A stretch of DNA of 64,000 nucleotides from an uncultured Maribacter sp. (GTDB taxonomy: Bacteria; Bacteroidota; Bacteroidia; Flavobacteriales; Flavobacteriaceae), in assembly GCF_947500985.1 (NCBI RefSeq), contig NZ_CANMTX010000001.1, positions 372,001-436,000 on the forward strand, in the 5' to 3' direction. Positions 17,357 through 25,668 of this stretch are shown here, piece after piece. The translations under genes were made by a program, and so were the position numbers. Each line of letters begins with the position of its first letter. The first letter of the stretch is position 1. Under the pieces are notes generated by a model. That model was given only the letters and a program-made list of their open reading frames with translations. It was not told where the DNA came from and ran no database searches.

Positions 17357-18610
17357 ATGAATAAACAGGATTATAAAATACATATCATAGGTGCCGGAAT
17401 TAGTGGCTTAATAGCAGCTACTGTGCTCGAACAAAATGGATATTCTCCTGTATTAATCGAAGCTAGCGATAGGGTTGGCGGTAGAGTCAAAACAGATATT
17501 ATTAACGGGTATCAATTAGACCACGGATTTCAAGTATTGTTAACCGCATACCCTGCAGCTCAAAAATATCTTGATTATAAAGCTTTAGAACTACAAAATT
17601 TCTTACCTGGAGCTTCCATTTTTAAAAATGGAAAACAAGAAGTAATTGGTGATCCGCTAAGAGATGCATCCTTATTGTTTTCTACGTTGTTTGCCAATAT
17701 TGGTACTGTTGCCGATAAGTTGAAAATTCTTAAATTAAATACTAGTCTAAAGAAAAAATCTATTGACGAAATATTTTCAGATGAAGCGCAAACAACATTT
17801 TCTTATTTGACCGATTTAGGTTTCTCTTCTGAAATAATAAATGATTTCTTTACACCTTTTTTTAGCGGAATTTTTCTAGAAAACAAGCTAGAAACTTCTA
17901 GCAGAATGTTCGAATTTGTTTATAAAATGTTCGGTGAAGGAAATGCTGCATTGCCTAAAGGTGGTATTGAAGAGATTCCTAAACAACTACTACATCAATT
18001 AAAAAACACCGTTATAAAATATAACACGTCTGTATCTTCTATTAGCGATAGCAAAATTCTGCTTGCTGATGGACAAGAAATAGAAAGTGATTTTATTATT
18101 ATCGCCACAGAAGCGAGTAACTTAATTCAAAATTTAAAGAATCAGGCTATAGAATGGCAAAGCTGTGATACCTTGTATTTTGAAACGGAGAACAGAACGA
18201 TTAAAAAACCCCTTATCGGATTAATTCCTGATCAAGGAACTGTCATCAATAACATCTTTTACCATACAAGTCTTAAAACCGCCATAAACGCAGGTAAAGA
18301 ATTGCTTTCTGTTACTGTTGTTGACAATCAGGGTTTAACTGGTAAAGCCTTCATAGACCAAGTGCAAATGGAGTTAAAGGAACTTTGTGGTATTACTTCT
18401 TCTACATTTATAAAACACTACAGCATACCAAAGTCATTACCAAAATTGAGTGATTTACATTACGAGATATCACCTTCAGAAACACGATTAAAAGAAACCG
18501 TTTATTTAGCTGGAGATTTACAACTAAATGGATCTTTAAATGCAGCTATGATTGCTGGTGAAAAAGCTGCACTGGGTGTTTTAGAAAATTTGCAGGGTAT
18601 TTTCAAATAA
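17357..18610 (+). CDS. FAD-dependent NAD(P)-binding oxidoreductase (amine oxidase/phytoene desaturase-like)
   Basis: 417 residues. The N-terminal dinucleotide-binding motif GAGISGLIAATVLEQNGY is followed by VLIEASDRVGGRV, the second FAD motif of the flavin amine oxidase family. A C-terminal FAD motif (VYLAGDLQLNGSLNAAMIAGE) closes the fold. The family includes protoporphyrinogen oxidases, carotenoid desaturases and amine oxidases; no substrate can be assigned. The neighbouring DoxX and Lacal_2735-like genes under a shared element suggest a stress or light-response group, which is inference. Confidence 0.75.
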   Translation: MNKQDYKIHIIGAGISGLIAATVLEQNGYSPVLIEASDRVGGRVKTDIINGYQLDHGFQVLLTAYPAAQKYLDYKALELQNFLPGASIFKNGKQEVIGDPLRDASLLFSTLFANIGTVADKLKILKLNTSLKKKSIDEIFSDEAQTTFSYLTDLGFSSEIINDFFTPFFSGIFLENKLETSSRMFEFVYKMFGEGNAALPKGGIEEIPKQLLHQLKNTVIKYNTSVSSISDSKILLADGQEIESDFIIIATEASNLIQNLKNQAIEWQSCDTLYFETENRTIKKPLIGLIPDQGTVINNIFYHTSLKTAINAGKELLSVTVVDNQGLTGKAFIDQVQMELKELCGITSSTFIKHYSIPKSLPKLSDLHYEISPSETRLKETVYLAGDLQLNGSLNAAMIAGEKAALGVLENLQGIFK

Positions 18611-18689
18611 TAGGCACTTTGAAATCGTGATGAGTTAGAAAGTATTGGTAGCAGGTGTTTAAAGTGAATAATTATAATTCCATATATTA

Positions 18690-18704
18690 GCGTAAAATAT
18701 ACGC
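18690..18704. promoter_or_regulatory. NrtR-type operator, site 1
   Basis: GCGTAAAATATACGC is a 15-bp palindromic site of form GCGT-N7-ACGC, 5 bp before the ATG of nrtR. Two further sites of identical form and length lie at 19415 and 19469. This arrangement indicates autoregulation. Confidence 0.8.
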
Positions 18705-18709
18705 ATAGT

Positions 18710-19384
18710 ATGCAACAATCCATTCAACTCTCAGTAGATGCTGTAGTCTTTGGCTATGAAGCTGGTAACATTTCCATATTACTTATTAAAAGAAAATATG
18801 AACCTTTTAAGGATAAATGGGCAATCCCTGGTGGATTTGTGTTGGATGATGAGTCACTAGAAGAAGCCGTTGAACGAGAGCTTAAAGAGGAGACTGGCAT
18901 AAAAATCAATTACCTGGAACAGCTCTATACTTTCGGGAAACCGAATAGAGACCCAAGGGGTAGGGTAGTATCTATTGCTTATTTCGGATTAATTCGCCCT
19001 AATGCATTTAAAATATATGCTTCTACAGATGCAGCACAAGTACAGTGGTTTAATATAAATGAATTGCCAGAATTGTCTTTTGACCATAAGGAGATTTTGG
19101 ATGCCGCTATTAAAAGATTAAAAGGAAAAATCACCTATGAACCAATAGGTTTTGAATTGCTTGATACCAAATTTCCATTTTCAGATTTAGAGAAATTATA
19201 TAGCACGCTACTTGGTAGGGAGGTAGATAGGCGCAACTTCAGAAAGAAGATTATGGGCTTAAATGTACTTGATGAACTTGATGAAAAGGTCTCTAAAGGT
19301 TCTGGTAGACCCGCCAATTTATTCCAATTCAATGAAAAAAGATACTTCCATCTTAAAGAAGAAGGTATCATATTTGAGATATAA
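18710..19384 (+). CDS. nrtR: NrtR-family Nudix-related transcriptional regulator
   Basis: 224 residues. The N-terminal Nudix domain (about 5-145) includes GGFVLDDESLEEAVERELKEETG, so the Nudix-box residues are largely present. It is followed by a C-terminal winged helix with the typical RREVDRRNFRKKI-like segment (LLGREVDRRNFRKKI) and GRPANLFQF. NrtR repressors sense ADP-ribose or related NAD metabolites and control NAD biosynthesis and salvage genes. The gene precedes an NAD salvage operon. Three matching palindromes, one at its own start and two before the operon, fit that role. Confidence 0.85.
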   Translation: MQQSIQLSVDAVVFGYEAGNISILLIKRKYEPFKDKWAIPGGFVLDDESLEEAVERELKEETGIKINYLEQLYTFGKPNRDPRGRVVSIAYFGLIRPNAFKIYASTDAAQVQWFNINELPELSFDHKEILDAAIKRLKGKITYEPIGFELLDTKFPFSDLEKLYSTLLGREVDRRNFRKKIMGLNVLDELDEKVSKGSGRPANLFQFNEKRYFHLKEEGIIFEI

Positions 19385-19414
19385 TACGTTGTTTTTCAGA
19401 TATATAATTACTTT

Positions 19415-19429
19415 GCGTAAAAATAACGC
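19415..19429. promoter_or_regulatory. NrtR-type operator, site 2
   Basis: GCGTAAAAATAACGC has the same GCGT-N7-ACGC form. It lies 31 bp after the nrtR stop and 40 bp upstream of site 3, in the promoter region of the salvage operon. Confidence 0.8.
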
Positions 19430-19461
19430 ATAATATTCTAGGTTCGTATCCTAATGTGTTT

Positions 19462-19483
19462 TACATTTGCGTCATAATAACGC
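19462..19483 (+). promoter_or_regulatory. Promoter -7 box with NrtR-type operator, site 3
   Basis: TACATTTG (19462-19469) is an exact TAnnTTTG -7 box. Its last G is the first base of the operator GCGTCATAATAACGC (19469-19483). The ATG of the operon follows at 19489. A bound repressor would cover the transcription start. Confidence 0.75.
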
Positions 19484-19488
19484 AAATT

Positions 19489-19920
19489 ATGATTTACAAT
19501 TCAACAACTTCATTACCCGATAAAGCAATAGGAGAGAAGTATGTTTTCTTAGCGGGTAGTATGGATGCTAATACTACATCAAATTGGAGAACACAATGCA
19601 TAACTGCATTAGAAAATAGACATCACATTTTTGACCCAACACATAAACAGCACGATTCTTTAAACAAGTGCGAGATGGAGAATCATATTAATTGGGAACT
19701 AGATGCTTTAAACAGGGCAGATATCATCCTTCTAAATTTTCTTCCAAATGCCTTATCTCCAATATCTTTGGTTGAGTTGGGGCTATACGTGGCAAACGAT
19801 AAATTAATTGTTATTTGTCCTAAAGAATTTTATAAGAATACCTACGTTACTACTTTGTGTAAAAAATACAATACGCCTATAGTTCTTAGTACAGAAGAGG
19901 CTTTAAATACTATAAAATAA
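19489..19920 (+). CDS. Nucleoside 2-deoxyribosyltransferase-like protein
   Basis: 143 residues from ATG 19489. An upstream in-frame ATG at 19456 lies before the promoter box and is rejected. The N-terminal strand KYVFLAGSMD, the MENHINWELDALNRADIILLNFLP segment (conserved Asp/Glu and acidic helix) and the SPISLVELGLYVA motif are those of nucleoside 2-deoxyribosyltransferases and related N-glycosidases. They cleave or exchange the N-glycosidic bond of nucleosides or NMN-like compounds. It is the first gene of the NrtR-controlled operon, 10 bp before nadV. I infer a role in processing NAD breakdown products. Confidence 0.75.
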   Translation: MIYNSTTSLPDKAIGEKYVFLAGSMDANTTSNWRTQCITALENRHHIFDPTHKQHDSLNKCEMENHINWELDALNRADIILLNFLPNALSPISLVELGLYVANDKLIVICPKEFYKNTYVTTLCKKYNTPIVLSTEEALNTIK

Positions 19921-19930
19921 AACCAACATT

Positions 19931-21385
19931 ATGAACGGATTACTACTAACAGACGGATATAAAACAGGACACCACCAACAATACCCTAAAGGTACAGAAG
20001 AAGTATATTCTAACTGGACACCCAGAAGTAATAAATACGCTCCTAAAGGTTGCGACAAAGTGGTTTCATTTGGACAACAATATGTTTTTCAATGGTTACA
20101 TGATTATTTTCAGGACAACTTTTTTTCTAAGCCAAAAGCACAGGTCTGTAATGAATTGAAAGAAGAGTTATCGCTTTATTTAGGTACAGACTATGACGTA
20201 ACTCATTATGAAGAACTACATGATTTACAGTATTTACCTATTAAAGTAAAATCGATTGTAGAAGGGGTAGAGGTTCCTATTAGAGTACCTATGGTAACCG
20301 TTGTAAACACAGATAAAAAATTCTATTGGATTACTAATTTCTTAGAAACAATATTATCTACCATGCTATGGCAACCGATGACTTCGGCTTCTATCGCTTT
20401 ATGTTACAAACGAATTTTCAAAAAATGGACACTTCAAACCGATAAGGACAATTTGGCTTTTATCGATTTTCAAGGGCACGATTTTTCTATGAGAGGTATG
20501 GGCGGCTTACAAAGTGCTATTTCTTCGGGTATGGGTCATGCATCTGTATTTTTAGGATCAGATACCCTTCCGGTAATTAGTAGTTTGCGTCACTATTACA
20601 ATGCAAAAGGTTTTGTTGTAGGTTCTGTAAACGCTACCGAACACTCTGTAATGTGTGCAGGTACTAAAGATGATGAAATAGGTACGTTTAGAACTTTAAT
20701 GGATACATATCCAACAGGAATTCTATCGGTAGTTAGTGATACCTGGGATTTATGGAAAGTACTTACCGTGTATCTTCCGCAACTAAAAGAAGAAGTACTT
20801 TCTAGAGATGGTAAACTTGTGATAAGACCAGATAGCGGAGACCCTGTTGATATTATTTGTGGAGAATCTAGCACACTTGGAAGTAACACACCTAAAGATA
20901 AAGGGGTAGTGGAGCTACTTTGGGATATTTTTGGCGGAACTGTCAACGAACAAGGTTTTAAAGTATTAGACTCGCATATTGGTGCTATTTATGGTGACAG
21001 TATTACCACAGAAAGAGCGGAAGCTATATGTCAACGTTTAAGCGATAAAGGCTTTGCTACTACTAACGTGGTGCTTGGCATTGGTTCTTTTACCTACCAA
21101 TTTAATACTAGAGATACTTTTGGTTTTGCAATGAAAGCTACTTCTGTAGTGGTAAATGGTGAACGTAGAGAAATCTTCAAAGATCCTATAACCGATGACG
21201 GAGTTAAAAAATCTGCAAAAGGATTGATAAAGGTTGAATTACAAAACGGTGAATATGAATTGATAGATCAAGTGACTCCAGATCAAGAAATTACTGGTGA
21301 GTTGCAAGTAATCTATGAGGATGGACAATTTGTAAACCAAACGAACATACAAGAAATAAGAGACCGTATTAATACCAATCTTTAA
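19931..21385 (+). CDS. nadV: Nicotinamide phosphoribosyltransferase (NadV/NAMPT)
   Basis: 484 residues, the normal NAMPT length. Family motifs are present throughout: TDGYKTGHHQQYPKGTEEV at the N-terminus, FQGHDFSMRGMGG, ATEHSVM, SDTWDLWKV, RPDSGDP (phosphate and ribose binding) and GIGSFTYQFNTRDTFGFAMK. It makes NMN from nicotinamide and PRPP. It sits directly behind NrtR operators and is followed by a PRPP-synthetase-like gene that could supply its co-substrate. Confidence 0.95.
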   Translation: MNGLLLTDGYKTGHHQQYPKGTEEVYSNWTPRSNKYAPKGCDKVVSFGQQYVFQWLHDYFQDNFFSKPKAQVCNELKEELSLYLGTDYDVTHYEELHDLQYLPIKVKSIVEGVEVPIRVPMVTVVNTDKKFYWITNFLETILSTMLWQPMTSASIALCYKRIFKKWTLQTDKDNLAFIDFQGHDFSMRGMGGLQSAISSGMGHASVFLGSDTLPVISSLRHYYNAKGFVVGSVNATEHSVMCAGTKDDEIGTFRTLMDTYPTGILSVVSDTWDLWKVLTVYLPQLKEEVLSRDGKLVIRPDSGDPVDIICGESSTLGSNTPKDKGVVELLWDIFGGTVNEQGFKVLDSHIGAIYGDSITTERAEAICQRLSDKGFATTNVVLGIGSFTYQFNTRDTFGFAMKATSVVVNGERREIFKDPITDDGVKKSAKGLIKVELQNGEYELIDQVTPDQEITGELQVIYEDGQFVNQTNIQEIRDRINTNL

Positions 21386-21394
21386 AACAAAACT

Positions 21395-22393
21395 ATGTGG
21401 TTCGAAGAATTGACAGGATTTAAAGAAATATCACCTGAATATGTGCGTGATAATATCAGTATTGACGGACAGAATTTAATTTCTAAAGTCAATAATAAAC
21501 CCTATCAATTCGGGTCGTTAGAAGTTGTTTCCTTAGAACAATTAAAGAAACAACAAACTTTTAATAACAGCATTAGCAAAATAAAGGTCTCTGAAGTTGT
21601 TGCCGACATACAAGAATTACATGCCGACCCTAGAAATGAGCACGCGCTATTTCAAGCGGCATCCCAGTTTAATTTACTGGAAATGGTTGGTCCAGAAGTT
21701 TCTCCTCAAGCGGGAGTAGGTATTTATGAAAATGACTTTACCCAAGGTCCGGCATGTGCCATAGCTTGTGGTGCAGGCACCATATATAGAAATTACTTTG
21801 CACCGGTTAATGATCAAATCGGGCAAACAGGTACATATCAGATCGATTGTTTAGATTGGATCGGTAAAGAGCTTAATAATGAGGAACTCCAATTGTGGAA
21901 AATGGTCAACGGCTATGCACTATTAAGTCAAGAAGGCTTGCTCAGTATTAATAAGCAACTAGGAAGTTTTACAGATGCACAAAGAGAGTTTCTAAAGGGT
22001 AAACTAAAGGTTGGTACGCAATGGAATACAGAAGTAACATTGACAGATAAAAAACAAATTGTATCTCAAATATATTGTTCTGCATTGCCCGTTGCATATT
22101 GTTTTATTGAATCTTATTATTGGGAGAATTTTGCCAGAATAATTTTAGAAGCTACCTATGAAGCTACTTTACATACGGCATTGTTGAATCTTAAAAACAA
22201 CAATTCTAATAAAGTATTTTTGACCTTAGTAGGGGGTGGGGCATTTGGTAATGATTTAGATTGGATACTAGAATCATTGTTCAAAGCATTAGAGAAATTT
22301 AAGAATTCGCCGTTAGATGTGAGTATCGTAAGTTACGGCAGCTCAAACCATATATTGAAACAAGAAATAGAGAATATCAACAGAAAGAATTAG
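21395..22393 (+). CDS. Uncharacterised protein of the NAD salvage operon, possibly macrodomain-like
   Basis: 332 residues, 9 bp after nadV and 3 bp before the PRPP-synthetase-like gene, so part of the same operon. It has no signal peptide. Two regions stand out. A central segment, FNLLEMVGPEVSPQAGVGIY, is followed by QGPACAIACGAGTIYRNYF. Near the C-terminus, VFLTLVGGGAFGNDLDWI recalls the Gly-rich ADP-ribose-binding loop of macrodomains. I do not recognise a named family. The context points to ADP-ribose or other NAD breakdown products, and the macrodomain idea is tentative. Confidence 0.55.
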   Translation: MWFEELTGFKEISPEYVRDNISIDGQNLISKVNNKPYQFGSLEVVSLEQLKKQQTFNNSISKIKVSEVVADIQELHADPRNEHALFQAASQFNLLEMVGPEVSPQAGVGIYENDFTQGPACAIACGAGTIYRNYFAPVNDQIGQTGTYQIDCLDWIGKELNNEELQLWKMVNGYALLSQEGLLSINKQLGSFTDAQREFLKGKLKVGTQWNTEVTLTDKKQIVSQIYCSALPVAYCFIESYYWENFARIILEATYEATLHTALLNLKNNNSNKVFLTLVGGGAFGNDLDWILESLFKALEKFKNSPLDVSIVSYGSSNHILKQEIENINRKN

Positions 22394-22396
22394 CAT

Positions 22397-23161
22397 ATGA
22401 AATACGAAATAAAAAAGTTTAACGACGGTCAAGTAACTGCTAAAATAATTGAAGGCGGAGATATTCATATTAAAATTAGAGGGAACAGTTATGAAGATTT
22501 ATTCAGAGCTGCTGCTATCAAAGAAGCCTGGGATGCTGAAAATGCGACTAATAAAACAGCCATAGCTAAACTCACCATATTTTGCCTAATTGGGCAACGA
22601 TCAGATAGACGATTTAATAAAGGAGAGTCGTTCGACTTAAAAATCATTTGCAAGTTTATCAATGACATGAGGTTTGATAACGTTGCTATCTTGCATCCGC
22701 ACAGCCCTATTTCATTGGCATTAATTGATAATTCAGAGAAAATATCTCATTTCGATTTTGTTGAAAAAGCATATAACCAAATAGGTAACCCAGTATTAGT
22801 GAGTCCAGATGCTGGTGCGTATAAAACGACCCATGAAATTGCCGAAAAACTAAATGCCGATTTAGTACCCTCTAATAAAGTGAGAATAGATGGTGCTCCT
22901 GTAATTAGTATACAAGGTGATGTGAAAGGTAAAGAATGTCTAATTGTCGACGATTTAGCCGATGGCGGAAGAACATTCAAATTTTTGGCGGAAGCCTTGA
23001 AAACACAAGGTGCCGAAAAGGTTTATCTATATGTTACCCATGCACAATTCAATTATGGCTTTGATGAATTAAAAGAATCGATTGACCATATTTATTGTAC
23101 CAATAGCTATAAGGATATTGATGATGATTTTGTAACGCAATTCAAGTTAGAAGGATTGTAA
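22397..23161 (+). CDS. PRPP-synthetase/phosphoribosyltransferase-family protein
   Basis: 254 residues, shorter than the roughly 310 of canonical ribose-phosphate pyrophosphokinase. LVSPDAGAYKTTHEIAEKL and the PRPP loop CLIVDDLADGGRTF are clearly of this family. The N-terminal half (IFCLIGQRSDRRFNKGESFDL ... LHPHSP) is divergent but keeps the domain plan. It probably makes PRPP for NadV, or acts on a related pyrophosphate substrate. It is the last gene of the operon, before a terminator. A decayed copy of its last 120 bp lies at 24480-24600. Confidence 0.75.
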   Translation: MKYEIKKFNDGQVTAKIIEGGDIHIKIRGNSYEDLFRAAAIKEAWDAENATNKTAIAKLTIFCLIGQRSDRRFNKGESFDLKIICKFINDMRFDNVAILHPHSPISLALIDNSEKISHFDFVEKAYNQIGNPVLVSPDAGAYKTTHEIAEKLNADLVPSNKVRIDGAPVISIQGDVKGKECLIVDDLADGGRTFKFLAEALKTQGAEKVYLYVTHAQFNYGFDELKESIDHIYCTNSYKDIDDDFVTQFKLEGL

Positions 23162-23182
23162 AATTCTACATAATAGTAAAAT

Positions 23183-23214
23183 AAAAAATAGCGCAGTAAT
23201 GCGCTATTTTTTTT
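23183..23214. terminator. Terminator of the NAD salvage operon
   Basis: The stem AAAAAATAGCGC with GCGCTATTTTTT encloses a 6-nt loop and is followed by more T residues. The A-rich left side would also let it stop leftward transcription from the FNT gene. Confidence 0.9.
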
Positions 23215-23360
23215 TAAAAATTTAATTGCAATGTTAAAATATATGTTGCTTTCAATAGTATTTACCAAGGGGAAGTTGTAAAGAATTCATATGTTTTTCG
23301 CTACTAACAACGTTAAGAAACCCTAAAGTGATTGTGGCATATTCAAATACAACATTAAAC

Positions 23361-24206
23361 CTACTCTTTGTAGTTAGATTCAAAAATTCGGTATTTAAAA
23401 AGACCCACTACAACAGCACCACCAATACTATTACCCAGTAATGCTAAAAATAGAAACCAAAGGTAATCTAGAAAACTAATATCACTAGAATGTAAAAAAG
23501 CACCAAACACCTCTATATTGCCCACAATACTATGGTGAAATCCTCCAAAACCTATCACACCAGTTATCATAATTATTAGTACAACACGAGTAAGCGAATT
23601 CATAGTACTATTCAATAACCAGGTCAATAATCCCATTAACCATCCGGCTACAACCGCACTTGCTAATAGAACCCAAGAGCCTTCTTTAACTACATGAGTA
23701 CCAATTTCTACCATGGTCTCGGCTGTAAAAAGATGAAGATGCGGCGCAAGTAATCCTATAAAAGCAGCAAAAATATTACCTCCTATGATATTACCTAATA
23801 TAACTACGCCCCATACCCAAAATAATTCCCAAATGCTGCGCTGACCATTCAACATAGGCAAAGCCAATACTGATGTTTGCTCGGTAAATAGTGCAGATTT
23901 TCCAAGGATAACCAATATAAATCCTACAGGGTATACCACTGCAAAAAGTTTGAAAATAATAGTAGTATCTACAGTTCCATTTAATAAATAGTAAAGTGCA
24001 CAGATAAGAAAATAGCTAAACCCAATTTCCAAGCCAGCAATTACCGCACTTAAAAACATGGCTTTGTTTTTTATCTTGAAAATTTCTTCTCCTTCATGAA
24101 TAACCCTACTAAGAATTACACTGTATTCATTTCCATCTTTAATTTCTTCAGATTTCTTTTCCAGTTTTTTCTGATGGTCTTCCTGTTCTATTTCTTTATT
24201 TTCCAT
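23361..24206 (-). CDS. Formate/nitrite transporter (FNT) family channel
   Basis: 281 residues. An acidic/lysine-rich cytosolic N-terminus of about 45 residues is followed by six TM helices with FNT features: GLEIGFSYFLICALYYL, the pore-loop segment LGNIIGGNIFAAF and GFGGFHHSIVGNIEVF. FNT channels move small monovalent anions such as formate, nitrite, hydrosulfide or acetate across the inner membrane. The substrate cannot be told from sequence. The gene stands alone between the NAD operon terminator and a gene ghost. Confidence 0.85.
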   Translation of the reverse strand: MENKEIEQEDHQKKLEKKSEEIKDGNEYSVILSRVIHEGEEIFKIKNKAMFLSAVIAGLEIGFSYFLICALYYLLNGTVDTTIIFKLFAVVYPVGFILVILGKSALFTEQTSVLALPMLNGQRSIWELFWVWGVVILGNIIGGNIFAAFIGLLAPHLHLFTAETMVEIGTHVVKEGSWVLLASAVVAGWLMGLLTWLLNSTMNSLTRVVLIIMITGVIGFGGFHHSIVGNIEVFGAFLHSSDISFLDYLWFLFLALLGNSIGGAVVVGLFKYRIFESNYKE

Positions 24207-24470
24207 AATGTAATAGTTGGCTTTATAAAGGCAGCTGTAATCAACTCATCTCTATATTTATACAATATACTGTTATATAAATACTTACGCTAATCAACTA
24301 AACCTATGATACTACTGGTAAGGTTTACGCTACTTTAAATATTTGGTTTTGAAACTAACTGCACAGCATAGAATTTATGCATGCCAATTTTCTTAAAAAT
24401 ACATAATGAACCTAAGTATAGTTACTCCGAATAAATTTTTAGATAACCTAAAAAAATGGATAGTAATATA

Positions 24471-24600
24471 GGAGGTGTACCTGTAGGTAACCAATACACA
24501 ATTCAATTATAGTTTTGATGAACTAAAAGAATCGATTGACCACATCTGTTGCACCAATAGCTTCAAAGAAAATGATGATAAATATGTTACTCAATAAAAA
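24471..24600 (+). pseudogene. Ghost of the PRPP-synthetase-like gene 3' end
   Basis: This stretch is a diverged copy of about 23028-23150. Its frame reads NTQFNYSFDELKESIDH, then ICCTNSFKENDDKYVTQ and a stop. The intact gene has AQFNYGFDELKESIDH and IYCTNSYKDIDDDFVTQ. Nothing of the gene body lies upstream. The rest of the 24207-24685 gap shows no gene; it must hold the FNT promoter. Confidence 0.85.
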
Positions 24601-24685
24601 CTAGCCAGTCTATAAGATTGTTACTTAAAATGAACTAGACATAAAAATTAATCTAAAAAAATTTGTCAACGCATAACTAAAAACG

Positions 24686-25663
24686 TTAGCCACCCACTAC
24701 CCAAGATCGCGCTGTGCTAAGCAAGGTTTTCTTCTCTTCTAGTGAACGTTTCAATGGTAATTGAGCTAAGCCTATTAAACGACGTAAAACCTCCATACCA
24801 GCAAATTCTCGCATTAGTGATTTATTTATTGGTCGTTGATAACCTTCTATGACTTCTTCTAATATACTAGTATTACCTGTTGCCATAAAAAGATGAGCCG
24901 CCATGACACCTAGATCAAATTCTGCGAACCCTAAAAAACTAAACTCAGGATCTAAAACAAATATTTTATCTTGTTTACACATCCAACTGCCAGGGTAATA
25001 ATCACCATGTAGCAATACGCCACCTGTTGTAGTCAAATACAATTTTCCAAGAAGAGCTATTTTTTCTTTTAATAGCAAATCTTGCTTTAGCGGTAATGAT
25101 AAAGCTTGTAAACCTTCTTGTACATCATCTAAAGAGAAACCGTTTTCTTCTAAAAAAGGCAGTACAAATATGTGTTGATGGTTTAGTTTACGTAATTCTA
25201 TGTTTTCAGGGTAAGTACTGGTAAGTGTACTTTCATGAATTCCCCTAGCTATAGACGTTAATTGTTCTATATGGCTTTTAGAGATTTCTCGTGTATTATT
25301 ATACACAAAAGAAAAATCTTCGCTATCACCTAAATCTTCTAGAAATAATAGGTGTTCTTTAGAAAGAAACCCTAGTACTTTTGGTAAATGTTGATCTATT
25401 GTTCCTTTTTCAATGGTCTGATAAAATTGATGCTCTACTGCAATACGATCTATAGGTGCTGGAATATCTTGATATTTCTGTACAAATGGTCTAGACTGTT
25501 TTGCTATAAAAGTTCGTTGATTAGTACGTACACGTAACACAACGTTCATATTACCTTCTCCTGGTTTTTCGGTGCTTTCCACCTTTTCACCTTCCCCTAA
25601 AATACCTTCCTTACTCAAAAAAGTACTCAAAAGTTCTATATTAATATTAGCTGTTAATTGCAT
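24686..25663 (-). CDS. Aminoglycoside-phosphotransferase-fold kinase, methylthioribose-kinase-like
   Basis: 325 residues. The nucleotide-binding N-lobe contains EGNMNVVLRVRT and FIAKQSRPFVQKY. The catalytic loop is LLHGDYYPGSWM (HGD with Asp base), and the Mg-binding DPEFSFLGFAEFDLGVMAAHL segment resembles methylthioribose kinase more than antibiotic kinases. It probably phosphorylates a sugar or nucleoside breakdown product. It lies 5 bp after a nucleoside hydrolase gene, so ribose or methylthioribose released from nucleosides is a plausible substrate (inference). Confidence 0.7.
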   Translation of the reverse strand: MQLTANINIELLSTFLSKEGILGEGEKVESTEKPGEGNMNVVLRVRTNQRTFIAKQSRPFVQKYQDIPAPIDRIAVEHQFYQTIEKGTIDQHLPKVLGFLSKEHLLFLEDLGDSEDFSFVYNNTREISKSHIEQLTSIARGIHESTLTSTYPENIELRKLNHQHIFVLPFLEENGFSLDDVQEGLQALSLPLKQDLLLKEKIALLGKLYLTTTGGVLLHGDYYPGSWMCKQDKIFVLDPEFSFLGFAEFDLGVMAAHLFMATGNTSILEEVIEGYQRPINKSLMREFAGMEVLRRLIGLAQLPLKRSLEEKKTLLSTARSWVVGG

Positions 25664-25668
25664 CTATA

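Noticed and set aside
19441-19455. GGTTCGTATCC resembles a tRNA T-arm
   Set aside because: There is no matching acceptor stem, D-arm or anticodon arm around it; it lies in the NrtR-controlled promoter region.
24686-25663. Antibiotic-resistance kinase
   Set aside because: The catalytic and Mg-binding segments look like methylthioribose kinase, and the neighbour is a nucleoside hydrolase, so a metabolic kinase is more likely.
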